From contig CAJUEO010000001.1 of NCBI GenBank assembly GCA_910585685.1, positions 269,428 to 333,427 of the forward strand: a stretch of DNA of 64,000 bases. Direction: 5' to 3'. Under the pieces are notes generated by a model that saw nothing but the letters and a program-made list of their open reading frames with translations, was not told the DNA's origin and did no database searches. The stretch is from an uncultured Christensenella sp. Lineage in GTDB: Bacteria > Bacillota > Clostridia > Christensenellales > Borkfalkiaceae. The translations under genes were made by a program, and so were the position numbers. Numbering within the stretch: position 1 is the first letter of the stretch; each line of letters starts with the position of its first letter. Below, one piece after another: positions 51,930 through 59,421 of the stretch.

Positions 51930-52013
51930 GGTGGGAGGAGGTGGATTCGAACCACCGAAGTCGGAGACGTCAGATTTACAGTCTGATGCATTTGGCCACT
52001 CTGCAATCCGCCC
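51929..52013 (-). tRNA. tRNA-Tyr (GTA)
   Basis: 85 bases, encoded CCA. Anticodon loop CTGTAAA gives GTA, and the long variable arm (ACGTCTCCGACTTC) fits Tyr. T-arm GGTGG-TTCGAAT-CCACC is perfect. The acceptor stem GGGCGGA / TCCTCCC has one C4-U69 mismatch. Confidence 0.93.
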
Positions 52014-52049
52014 GTATTAAGTTTTTACCCCGTCTGCGCGGGGTAAGTT

Positions 52050-52125
52050 TGGAGCTGGTGATTGGAATCGAACCCACAACCTGCTGATTACAAATCAGCT
52101 GCTCTGCCAATTGAGCTACACCAGC
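52050..52125 (-). tRNA. tRNA-Thr (TGT)
   Basis: 76 bases, encoded CCA. Anticodon stem CTGAT-TTGTAAT-type loop with TGT; acceptor GCTGGTG / CACCAGC perfect; discriminator U. Confidence 0.95.
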
Positions 52126-52142
52126 AAGCACGCCCATTGGGG

Positions 52143-52218
52143 TGGTGCCTTGGGGTGGAATCGAACCGCCGACATACGGATTTTCAGTCCGGCGCTCTAC
52201 CGACTGAGCTACCAAGGC
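52143..52218 (-). tRNA. tRNA-Phe (GAA)
   Basis: 76 bases, encoded CCA. Anticodon loop CTGAAAA (GAA); acceptor GCCTTGG / CCAAGGC perfect; discriminator A. Confidence 0.96.
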
Positions 52219-52245
52219 GTTTACGCCTTTCGGCGTTTAAAATAT

Positions 52246-52323
52246 TGGCGACCCGAAACGGGCTCGAACCGTCGACCTCCAGCGTGACAGGCTGGCGCTC
52301 TAACCAAACTGAGCTATAGGGCC
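52246..52323 (-). tRNA. tRNA-Asp (GTC)
   Basis: 78 bases, encoded CCA. Anticodon loop CTGTCAC (GTC); discriminator G as expected for Asp. Acceptor GGCCCTA / TCGGGTC has a G-U pair and one U6-C67 mismatch. Confidence 0.94.
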
Positions 52324-52351
52324 AAATAAAATAATTAATTTATTAAATTAA

Positions 52352-52428
52352 TGGTGGGCCTTCACGGACTCGAACCGCGGACCAATCGGTTATGAGCCGA
52401 CCGCTCTAACCAACTGAGCTAAAGGCCC
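52352..52428 (-). tRNA. tRNA with CAT anticodon (elongator Met, or Ile2 after lysidine)
   Basis: 77 bases, encoded CCA. Anticodon loop CTCATAA (CAT), acceptor GGGCCTT / AAGGCCC perfect, no initiator features (first pair G-C). The GGGCCTTTAGCTCAG body resembles tRNA-Ile2 of Firmicutes, so Ile2 is a serious option; sequence alone leaves it open. First gene of the array. Confidence 0.9.
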
Positions 52429-52462
52429 TTAAAGGGACTGTGCATACGCACAATGCTTACAT

Positions 52463-52491
52463 ATAATAATATACCTTAAAAATTTTGTCAA
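52463..52491 (-). promoter_or_regulatory. SigA promoter of the tRNA array
   Basis: On the minus strand -35 TTGACA (52486-52491), 17-base spacer, -10 TATTAT (52463-52468). Confidence 0.8.
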
Positions 52492-52564
52492 GTATTTTTT
52501 TAGTCTATTTTCAAAAATTTAACTTTAATTTTTTAAAGTTTAAAATGATGAAAAAATATAATCA

Positions 52565-52606
52565 TTTGCGACAAAGCTAAGCAAAAACCGACAGTCTTTG
52601 TCAAAA
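52565..52606 (+). promoter_or_regulatory. Spo0A-box-like sequences upstream of spoIIAA
   Basis: TTGTCGCAAA (minus strand, 52565-52574) and TTGTCAAAA (52598-52606) each differ by one base from the TGTCGAA 0A-box core. spoIIA operons are activated by Spo0A in known sporulators, so they are plausible; the -35/-10 were not clear. Confidence 0.35.
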
Positions 52607-52657
52607 TATTACCCAAAAGATTTAGTAATATTTTATAAAAACGACGGAGGAAGTAAA

Positions 52658-52969
52658 ATGAAAGTTACGGGCTTTGTAAAAGACAAGACATTATACATAG
52701 CTCTTTCGGGCGAGATGGACGAGTGTTCCTCGCAGGAAGCGCGGACAAAGTGCGACAAGCTGATAGAGGACAATTTAAGTGTAAGTAAAATAATAATAAA
52801 TCTTGCCGAAGTGGCGTTTATGGACTCTACGGGCATAGGGTTTTTAATAGGCAGATATAAAAAGGCGTCGCGGCTTGCTCTGCCGCTGTATATAACAAAA
52901 CCAAATTTTGCGGCGGACAAAATTCTCAATTTAAGCGGAATATATTCACTCATACCAAAAGCGGAGTAA
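52658..52969 (+). CDS. spoIIAA: Anti-sigma F factor antagonist SpoIIAA
   Basis: 103-residue STAS-domain protein. When unphosphorylated it frees SigF from SpoIIAB in the forespore. The phosphorylated Ser57 is in FMDSTGIGFLIGRY, the family hallmark. ATG 52658 is preceded by GGAGG (52646-52650); the frame open upstream is not used. First gene of spoIIAA-spoIIAB-sigF. Confidence 0.95.
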   Translation: MKVTGFVKDKTLYIALSGEMDECSSQEARTKCDKLIEDNLSVSKIIINLAEVAFMDSTGIGFLIGRYKKASRLALPLYITKPNFAADKILNLSGIYSLIPKAE

Positions 52970-52980
52970 AGGATAAAAAT

Positions 52981-53418
52981 ATGACTACAAATTATTTAAA
53001 ATTACAATTCTATTCACTTCCTCGAAATCAGGCATTCGCGCGTGACGCGGTTGCCGCGTTTTGTCTTGAATTAAACCCTACGCTTGCCGACCTTTCAGAC
53101 GTAAAAACCGCGGTGTCCGAAGCCGTTACAAACTGCACGGTACACGCGTATAAGGGCAATCTTGGCATTGTAACCATAGAGTGCGAGATAGAGGATAATT
53201 CGCTACATATCAAGGTAAGCGACACGGGCAGGGGCATAGCGGATGTAACAAAGGCAATACAGCCTTTTTATACTTCCGCGCCGTCTGACGAGCGTTCTGG
53301 AATGGGCTTTACGATTATGCAGACTTTTATGGACGAGTTTAACGTAAATTCCATTCAGGGGGAAGGCACTGTCGTTTATATGACAAAATGTTTTAAAGCG
53401 GAAGTGGAGAATGCTTGA
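52981..53418 (+). CDS. spoIIAB: Anti-sigma F factor/serine kinase SpoIIAB
   Basis: 145-residue GHKL-fold kinase that binds SigF and phosphorylates SpoIIAA. N-box VSEAVTNCTVHAY, G1 SDTGRGI and G2 ERSGMGFTIMQTFMD. It overlaps sigF by 8 bases. Confidence 0.96.
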   Translation: MTTNYLKLQFYSLPRNQAFARDAVAAFCLELNPTLADLSDVKTAVSEAVTNCTVHAYKGNLGIVTIECEIEDNSLHIKVSDTGRGIADVTKAIQPFYTSAPSDERSGMGFTIMQTFMDEFNVNSIQGEGTVVYMTKCFKAEVENA

Positions 53419-54136
53419 CGTCGATAAGACGAACGACCTTATTCGCCGAGCCAAAGACGGAGACGCGGCAGCAAAGGAAACCTTAATCGTCGAAAACAAC
53501 AACTTAATAAAAAGTATAGTGCGCCGTTATTTGAATAAGGGCGTAGAATACGACGACCTGTATCAGCTTGCAAGTATGGGGTTGCTGAAAGCGATTAACG
53601 GCTTTGACGAAAGTTTCGGGGTTCGGTTTTCAACTTACGCGGTGCCGATGATTGCCGGTGAAATTAAACGGTTTATGCGTGACGACGGTAGTATAAAGGT
53701 ATCTCGTGCAATAAAAAGCAGTGCAAAGCAGATAAATTTATTCATTGAAAAATATTCTGTAGAGCACGGCTCGCAGCCTTCCGTAAAGATTATTGCCGAA
53801 AACTTCGGAATGCCGGAAAGCGAGGTTGTGTTTACTATGGGTTCGACGCGTATGCCCGTATCAATATATGCTCAGGGAGATTATAAGGACGAGAAGGGGC
53901 AGGAACTTTTGGAAAAACTGCCCGTCGAAGATAATCAGGAGGATATAATAGAAGCATTGCAGTTAAAAACAGCCATTGAAAATTTGCCCGAACGCGATAA
54001 AAAAGTAATTATTTTGCGATATTTTAGAGATATGACGCAGAGCGAGGTTGCGGCAATGCTCGGCGTATCGCAGGTTCAGGTATCGAGAATTGAAAACAGA
54101 ATAATGGAAAACTTCAGAAAATCGCTTACAGGTTAA
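53411..54136 (+). CDS. sigF: Forespore RNA polymerase sigma factor SigF
   Basis: 241-residue sigma-70 family factor that starts forespore gene expression. Region 2 around EYDDLYQLASMGLLKAI, with core-binding FDESFGVRFSTYAVPMIAGEI; region 3 KVSRAIKSSAKQI; region 4 with the recognition helix MTQSEVAAMLGVSQVQVSRIE. Length is close to the Bacillus protein (255). Ends at a strong terminator. Confidence 0.96.
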   Translation: MLDVDKTNDLIRRAKDGDAAAKETLIVENNNLIKSIVRRYLNKGVEYDDLYQLASMGLLKAINGFDESFGVRFSTYAVPMIAGEIKRFMRDDGSIKVSRAIKSSAKQINLFIEKYSVEHGSQPSVKIIAENFGMPESEVVFTMGSTRMPVSIYAQGDYKDEKGQELLEKLPVEDNQEDIIEALQLKTAIENLPERDKKVIILRYFRDMTQSEVAAMLGVSQVQVSRIENRIMENFRKSLTG

Positions 54137-54177
54137 AAGCCGTAGCTTCAAAATTATCGAAGCTACGGCTTTTTTTA
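54136..54177. terminator. Terminator between sigF (+) and the CarD-like gene (-)
   Basis: Fourteen-base arms AAAGCCGTAGCTTC / GAAGCTACGGCTTT followed by TTTTTATTT. Confidence 0.9.
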
Positions 54178-54181
54178 TTTG

Positions 54182-54688
54182 TTATTTTAATTGCGGTTCC
54201 AAATTACCCTGTAATATCGGCGTAACGTCTTCTTCATGCAAAGTTAGCGTTCTCGAAAGTTCTTCAAATAAAATTCTTTCGCACGTTCTAAGCGCGTTTA
54301 AATCTGTGGTACGCAACTTTTTTCTCTGCAATTTAAGCGCCTTTTGTCTGGATAAAATATTTAAAAGTGTACCTGCAATTTCAGAAACGTCGTCGCGTTC
54401 AAAAATGTCTTTAAATACCTCACCGCGCGACTTGTCGTCTTTTGTCCAGTCAATCTCGGTCATAGCCGAGGACAGCGATTTTATCTCGTCAAAAGTCAAC
54501 GGCGGACAAATTTCTTTGAAACAGTTGGCTTTTTCAACGGGCACAAGTATAGTAGAGGAACTTTTACACTGTGCAAGCACATAAAAATCCCTTACTCTGC
54601 CGCCGATGTTTTCTTCGCGTATATCAGTAATGCGACATTCTCCGTACGAGCCGTATTTAATTTTATCTCCGATGCCAAACTGTTTCAT
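54182..54688 (-). CDS. CarD/CdnL-family RNA polymerase-binding regulator
   Basis: 168 residues. N-terminal CarD_TRCF Tudor-like domain (KQFGIGDKIKYGSYGECRIT...FYVLAQCKSSSTILVPVEKA) binds the RNA polymerase beta subunit; the C-terminal helical part (about 85-165) contacts promoter DNA. The family stabilises open complexes at rRNA and other promoters. In Clostridia there are often several copies. TATAAT upstream at minus-strand 54700 region with no good -35. Targets unknown. Confidence 0.85.
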   Translation of the reverse strand: MKQFGIGDKIKYGSYGECRITDIREENIGGRVRDFYVLAQCKSSSTILVPVEKANCFKEICPPLTFDEIKSLSSAMTEIDWTKDDKSRGEVFKDIFERDDVSEIAGTLLNILSRQKALKLQRKKLRTTDLNALRTCERILFEELSRTLTLHEEDVTPILQGNLEPQLK

Positions 54689-54826
54689 AACTTATTTTTA
54701 TTATACCATAAAATAACTTTGATTGCATAGAATTTTTACAAAAAATGAATATATTCGTTAAAAGTTTAAATTTAACAGATTTGAATGAAAAAAGGGCGGC
54801 TATTTATGTTAAATTAGTCAAATTTC

Positions 54827-54855
54827 TTTACATAAAAGAGAAAATTTGTTATAAT
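54827..54855 (+). promoter_or_regulatory. SigA promoter of the aminotransferase gene
   Basis: -35 TTTACA (54827-54832), 17-base spacer, -10 TATAAT (54850-54855). Confidence 0.75.
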
Positions 54856-54880
54856 TAATAAAAAGTATTATGGTAATGGA

Positions 54881-56074
54881 ATGATTAATCAAAAAACAGT
54901 TAAGCTCGGAACGGTTCGCTCGTCTATAAGGGAGCTGTTCGAGTACGGAAAAAAACGCAAAGCCGAAATTGGAGAGGACAAAGTTTTCGACTTTTCAATA
55001 GGCAACCCGAGTGTTTCCGCGCCGACTGAAGTCAGCGATGCACTTGTGGATATAATAAAAACTTACGACCCCGTTCTTTTGCACGGCTACACTTCCGCGC
55101 AGGGGGATTTTAGCGTAAGAAAGACCCTTGCGGAATACATAAACGCAAGGTTTGACACTTCGCTTGACGCCGATTGCCTGTATCTTACCTGCGGCGCTGC
55201 AGCCTCGCTTACGATAGCTTTTAACGCGCTGTTAAACAGCGGTGACGAGGTTTTGGTGCCTGCTCCGTTTTTCCCTGAATATAGGGTATTCATCGAGCAC
55301 GCCGGCGGTAAATTTTTAGCGGTGGACGGGGTTGTGAACACTTTTCAGTTGAATTTGGAAAAGCTCGAAAGCCTTATTACACCCAACACCAAAGCTGTTT
55401 TAATCAACTCTCCAAATAACCCGAGCGGCGTAGTTTATCCCGAAAAAGATATTAAATTGCTTTGTGAAATACTTGAAAAGTATTCGAAGAAGTTCGGAAA
55501 CCCTATTTATCTTATTTCTGACGAACCCTATCGCGAGCTGGTGTATGACGACGGTATAAAAGTGCCCTACGTTATGAACTATTACGCGCATTCTTTGGTC
55601 TGCTATTCATACTCCAAAAGCCTGTCGCTTCCGGGCGAAAGAATAGGATATATAGCGGTCAACAATCAAATGCCCGAGTTTAAAGAAGTTTATGCAAGTA
55701 TATGCGGCGCAGGAAGGGTTTTGGGCTTTGTTTGCGCGCCCAATCTTTTTCAGCAACTTATAAAAAAAGCGTACAACGTAACTTCGGATATTTCAATATA
55801 TAAAAACAATCGCGACAGGCTATATAGCATTTTAAAGGATTGCGGTTACCAAGTTGTTAAGCCCGACGGCGCGTTTTATATGTTTGTAAAATCTCCCGAA
55901 GAGGATTCCAAATCGTTCTGTGAAAGGGCTAAAAAATACGAACTGTTGATAGTGCCCGGAGACGATTTCGGAGGTAAGGGATATGCGCGCGTTTCATACT
56001 GCGTTTTGCCCGAAACAATCGAGAAATCGGCGGCTGCGTTCAGGGCTTTGGCTGAAAGCTATAAACTTATATAG
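54881..56074 (+). CDS. PLP-dependent aminotransferase (class I, aspartate-type)
   Basis: 397-residue fold-type I aminotransferase. Pyridoxal phosphate lysine in SYSKSLSLPGERIGY (near residue 244), NNPSGVVYPEKD loop, LISDEPYRELVYDD with the cofactor Asp/Tyr, and a conserved Arg near the C-terminus (YARVSYC). Substrate not decided by sequence; aspartate or a broad amino acid:2-oxo acid activity is usual for this group. The ribosome site is weak. Short leader after the promoter. Followed by ruvC with a 36-base gap. Confidence 0.88.
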   Translation: MINQKTVKLGTVRSSIRELFEYGKKRKAEIGEDKVFDFSIGNPSVSAPTEVSDALVDIIKTYDPVLLHGYTSAQGDFSVRKTLAEYINARFDTSLDADCLYLTCGAAASLTIAFNALLNSGDEVLVPAPFFPEYRVFIEHAGGKFLAVDGVVNTFQLNLEKLESLITPNTKAVLINSPNNPSGVVYPEKDIKLLCEILEKYSKKFGNPIYLISDEPYRELVYDDGIKVPYVMNYYAHSLVCYSYSKSLSLPGERIGYIAVNNQMPEFKEVYASICGAGRVLGFVCAPNLFQQLIKKAYNVTSDISIYKNNRDRLYSILKDCGYQVVKPDGAFYMFVKSPEEDSKSFCERAKKYELLIVPGDDFGGKGYARVSYCVLPETIEKSAAAFRALAESYKLI

Positions 56075-56110
56075 TTGACATAAATTTTAAATTAAATTAA
56101 AATAATTTTA

Positions 56111-56608
56111 ATGATAATATTAGGTCTTGACCCCGGGCTTGCGACAATGGGCTACGGCGTTGTGGAAAAACTTAAAAACGATAATATGGTTGCAATAGAT
56201 TACGGCGTGGTTCTCACTCCCAAGACGGAAAGTCTGCCCGTAAGGCTTGCAATGCTCGAAGAGGGAATAAACAAAATACTTCTAAAATATAAACCCGACG
56301 AAATTGCCGTTGAGGAACTGTTCTTTTCAAAGAATATTACGACGGGTATCCCTGTGGCGCACGCAAGGGGGGTTATGCTTTTGACTTGCATTAAATACTG
56401 CGGAAAGCTATATGAATACACCCCCAATCAAATAAAACAGTCGCTTACGGGCTACGGCAAAGCCGATAAGGTACAGATGATGCACGTTGTAACGTCGCTT
56501 CTGCACCTCAATAAAATTCCCCGTCCCGACGATGCGGCGGACGCGCTTGCGGTTGCGCTTTGTCACGCTCACACTTCTCGTTTCGGCAGAATGTTCGGCA
56601 TTCAATAG
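56111..56608 (+). CDS. ruvC: Holliday junction resolvase RuvC
   Basis: 165-residue endonuclease that cuts Holliday junctions. The four acidic catalytic residues are seen: Asp in ILGLDPGLATMGYG, Glu in VEELFFSKN, and two Asp in RPDDAADALAVALCHAH. Length is standard. Confidence 0.95.
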   Translation: MIILGLDPGLATMGYGVVEKLKNDNMVAIDYGVVLTPKTESLPVRLAMLEEGINKILLKYKPDEIAVEELFFSKNITTGIPVAHARGVMLLTCIKYCGKLYEYTPNQIKQSLTGYGKADKVQMMHVVTSLLHLNKIPRPDDAADALAVALCHAHTSRFGRMFGIQ

Positions 56609-56615
56609 GAGAAAT

Positions 56616-57206
56616 ATGATAGGATTTATAAAAGGCAAAATTTTATCTTTGACAGCCGATACTGCGCTCATTGAAACGGCTTCGGGCATAGGTTTCGAAG
56701 TTTTGGTTACAGGGTCGGCATTTTCAAAGATTTCCGGCAAAAAAGAAGCCGAACTCTATACATATATGCACGTAAAAGAGGACGGCGTAGCGCTGTTCGG
56801 ATTTTCGTCGCTTGAAGAAAAGGAAATGTTTTTAAAGCTGGTTTCCGTATCGGGTGTAGGTCCTAAAATGGGCATAGCCGTACTTTCGGGAATGACCGTA
56901 GGTGACGTTGCCGCGGCAATAGCAACTAACGACGTAAAGCGCCTGTCGGCAGTCAAGGGGCTCGGTAAAAAGACGGCGGAACGCATTATTTTGGAATTGC
57001 GTGAAAAGGTTGCCGCCAACATAACTGTTTCCGACAAGGGGGAAGCCGTTCCCATACAATTAGGTTCGGGTGACGAGGATGCGGTGGTTGCGCTTATGAC
57101 GCTGGGTTTTACCCGTGCGGAGAGTATGCGCGCAATATCAAAAGCCAAGGATAGCGGCGCCACGCAAATAGAGGATATCATAAGACTTGCTTTGCAGGGA
57201 ATGTAA
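56616..57206 (+). CDS. ruvA: Holliday junction branch migration protein RuvA
   Basis: 196-residue junction-binding subunit. OB-fold N-terminus (MIGFIKGKILSLTADTALIE), two helix-hairpin-helix motifs (VSGVGPKMGIAVLSGM and VKGLGKKTAERIILELREK), and a C-terminal UBA-like domain that contacts RuvB (ALMTLGFTRAESMRAIS). The start at ATG 56616 follows AGGAG; the frame open upstream overlaps ruvC. Confidence 0.95.
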   Translation: MIGFIKGKILSLTADTALIETASGIGFEVLVTGSAFSKISGKKEAELYTYMHVKEDGVALFGFSSLEEKEMFLKLVSVSGVGPKMGIAVLSGMTVGDVAAAIATNDVKRLSAVKGLGKKTAERIILELREKVAANITVSDKGEAVPIQLGSGDEDAVVALMTLGFTRAESMRAISKAKDSGATQIEDIIRLALQGM

Positions 57207-57228
57207 TTAAAAGATATAAGGTAAAAAG

Positions 57229-58299
57229 ATGTTTTTTGACGACGAGGACTATGGCGCGGACGAGGAAAGGCTTGTTCAAAGCACAAAGGGTGAGTACGAT
57301 TTTGAAGAAAACGTATTAAGACCCAAGACGCTTGACGGCTATATCGGACAGGGCAAAGTCAAAGAAAATTTAAAAGTCTATATGGACGCTGCAAAGAAGA
57401 GGGGCGAAGTTTTGGAACACGTCCTTTTATACGGTGCGCCCGGATTAGGTAAAACTACGCTTGCGCATATAATAGCAAACGAAATGGGCGGTAATTTAAA
57501 GCTCACCTCTGCGCCTGCAATCGAGCGCAGTGGGGACTTGGCGGCTATTTTAACAAATTTAAACGACGGGGACGTCTTGTTTATAGATGAAATTCACAGG
57601 CTCAACCACAGCGTCGAAGAAATTTTGTATTCGGCTATGGAGGATTATGCGCTCGACATAATTGTCGGCAAGGGACCCAGCGCACGCAACATAAGGTTTT
57701 CTTTAAAAAAATTTACGCTTATAGGCGCAACCACTCGCGCCGGTATGATTGCAAACCCTTTGCGCGACAGGTTCGGCATTATCTGCCGACTTGAAATGTA
57801 CACTCCCGACGAGCTCAAACGTATAGTTACTCGCAGTGCGGAAATGCTGGGCATAAAAATCGAGGACGCGGCTGCAAGCGAGGTGGCGCGTCGTTCGAGG
57901 GGAACGCCCCGTATAGCAAATAGACTTTTAAAGCGCGTACGCGACTTTTCGACTATCAACAATAACCCCACCGTAACGCAGTCCGACGCAAAGTACGCTC
58001 TCTCAAAAATGGAGGTGGACGAGCTTGGCTTGGACGACGTCGACCGTGCGTTGCTTCGGGCAATGATAGAAAAATTCGACGGACGTCCCGTCGGGCTTGA
58101 AACGCTTGCGGCTACAATAAACGAGGACGCCGGTACAATAGAGGACGTCTATGAACCCTATCTATTGCAACTTGGATTTATTGCAAGAACGCCTCGCGGC
58201 AGAATGATACTCCGCGGAGGGTACGAGCATCTGGGTTACAGCATTACCGAAAGTCAGCGCAAACAGATATATTTGTTTGACAAAAACGAGGGCGAGTAG
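57229..58299 (+). CDS. ruvB: Holliday junction helicase RuvB
   Basis: 356-residue AAA+ motor. Walker A GAPGLGKTT, Walker B LFIDEIHRLN, sensor ATTRAGM, arginine-rich RGTPRIANRLLKRVRDF, and the C-terminal winged helix (VYEPYLLQLGFIARTPRGR). About 10 residues longer than usual at the N-terminus, with an acidic stretch (FDDEDYGADEE). Confidence 0.96.
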   Translation: MFFDDEDYGADEERLVQSTKGEYDFEENVLRPKTLDGYIGQGKVKENLKVYMDAAKKRGEVLEHVLLYGAPGLGKTTLAHIIANEMGGNLKLTSAPAIERSGDLAAILTNLNDGDVLFIDEIHRLNHSVEEILYSAMEDYALDIIVGKGPSARNIRFSLKKFTLIGATTRAGMIANPLRDRFGIICRLEMYTPDELKRIVTRSAEMLGIKIEDAAASEVARRSRGTPRIANRLLKRVRDFSTINNNPTVTQSDAKYALSKMEVDELGLDDVDRALLRAMIEKFDGRPVGLETLAATINEDAGTIEDVYEPYLLQLGFIARTPRGRMILRGGYEHLGYSITESQRKQIYLFDKNEGE

Positions 58300-58300
58300 A

Positions 58301-59377
58301 ATGCAATTTACAAAAAAAGATTTTTATTATGACTTGCCAGAGGAGCAAATTGCTCAAACGCCTGCAAATCCGCGCGATTGCTCGCGTTTGCTTGTATATG
58401 ACAGAACAACAAAACATACCGAACATAAAATTTTCAGGGATATTACCGATTATCTCAAAGAGGGTGACGTACTTGTTGTAAATAACACCAAAGTTTTACC
58501 GGCAAGGCTTTATGCGCATACTCAAAACGGCGGTGCGGTTGAAGTGTTGCTGTTAAAAAGGCTTAACATTAATAGGTGGGAAGTACTTGTAAAACCCGGT
58601 AAAAAATGTACTGTCGGGAAAAAGCTTGTTATTTCCGACGAACTGTCGCTTACAGTCGAGGATATAACTCCTTCGGGAGAACGTATAGTCGTATTTGAAT
58701 ATGACGGAGTGTTCGAAGAAATTCTCGAAAAGCTGGGCTCGATGCCTCTGCCGCCGTACATTAAGGAAAAGCTCGAAGATAAAACGAGATATCAAACCGT
58801 GTATGCAAAGTTCGACGGTTCGGCTGCCGCTCCTACGGCGGGTCTGCATTTTACGCCTGAACTTATTCAAAAAATCAAGGCAAAGGGCGTACAGATTGCC
58901 GAGGTTTTGTTGCACGTCGGTCTTGGAACGTTCAGACCCGTTAAGGAAGAAATTATAACAGACCACAAGATGCACTCGGAATATTTCGAAGTGAGCGCGG
59001 AGGCGGCTGAAATAATAAACGCGGCAAAGCGAGAAGGCAGGCGCGTAATTGCCGTAGGCACAACTTCTGTTCGAACTCTCGAAAGCGCAACTGACGAAAG
59101 CGGTTTGATAATTCCGCAAAAGGGCAATACACAAATTTTTATTTATCCGCCCTATAAATTTAAGTGCGTAGATGCGCTAATTACAAACTTTCACTTGCCC
59201 GAAAGTACGCTGATAATGCTTGTTGCCGCAATGACGGGCAGGGAAGAAATACTCGGTCTCTATAAATTGGCGGTCGACAGCGGTTATAGGTTTTTTTCAT
59301 TCGGTGACGCGATGCTTATTGTAGGCAGGAGCGACGACGAAAAAGATAAACCGCAAGATATAGTAGATAAATGCTAA
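58301..59377 (+). CDS. queA: S-adenosylmethionine:tRNA ribosyltransferase-isomerase QueA
   Basis: 358-residue enzyme in queuosine synthesis, adding the cyclopentene ring from SAM to preQ1-tRNA. DYDLPEEQIAQTP-type start (FYYDLPEEQIAQTPANPRD), VVNNTKVLPARLYA, LGTFRPVKEE, and C-terminal ITNFHLPESTLIMLV. ATG at 58301; the frame upstream lies in ruvB. The 3' end forms half of its own terminator. The mobile element begins just after. Confidence 0.96.
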   Translation: MQFTKKDFYYDLPEEQIAQTPANPRDCSRLLVYDRTTKHTEHKIFRDITDYLKEGDVLVVNNTKVLPARLYAHTQNGGAVEVLLLKRLNINRWEVLVKPGKKCTVGKKLVISDELSLTVEDITPSGERIVVFEYDGVFEEILEKLGSMPLPPYIKEKLEDKTRYQTVYAKFDGSAAAPTAGLHFTPELIQKIKAKGVQIAEVLLHVGLGTFRPVKEEIITDHKMHSEYFEVSAEAAEIINAAKREGRRVIAVGTTSVRTLESATDESGLIIPQKGNTQIFIYPPYKFKCVDALITNFHLPESTLIMLVAAMTGREEILGLYKLAVDSGYRFFSFGDAMLIVGRSDDEKDKPQDIVDKC

Positions 59378-59393
59378 TCTTGCGGTCTTTTTG
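59350..59393 (+). terminator. Terminator overlapping the queA 3' end
   Basis: Arms ACCGCAAGAT (59350-59359) and ATCTTGCGGT (59377-59386), then CTTTTTG. The stop codon is inside the loop side. Confidence 0.8.
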
Positions 59394-59421
59394 CACTATA
59401 TGTTGTGTTTTGCGAAACGGT

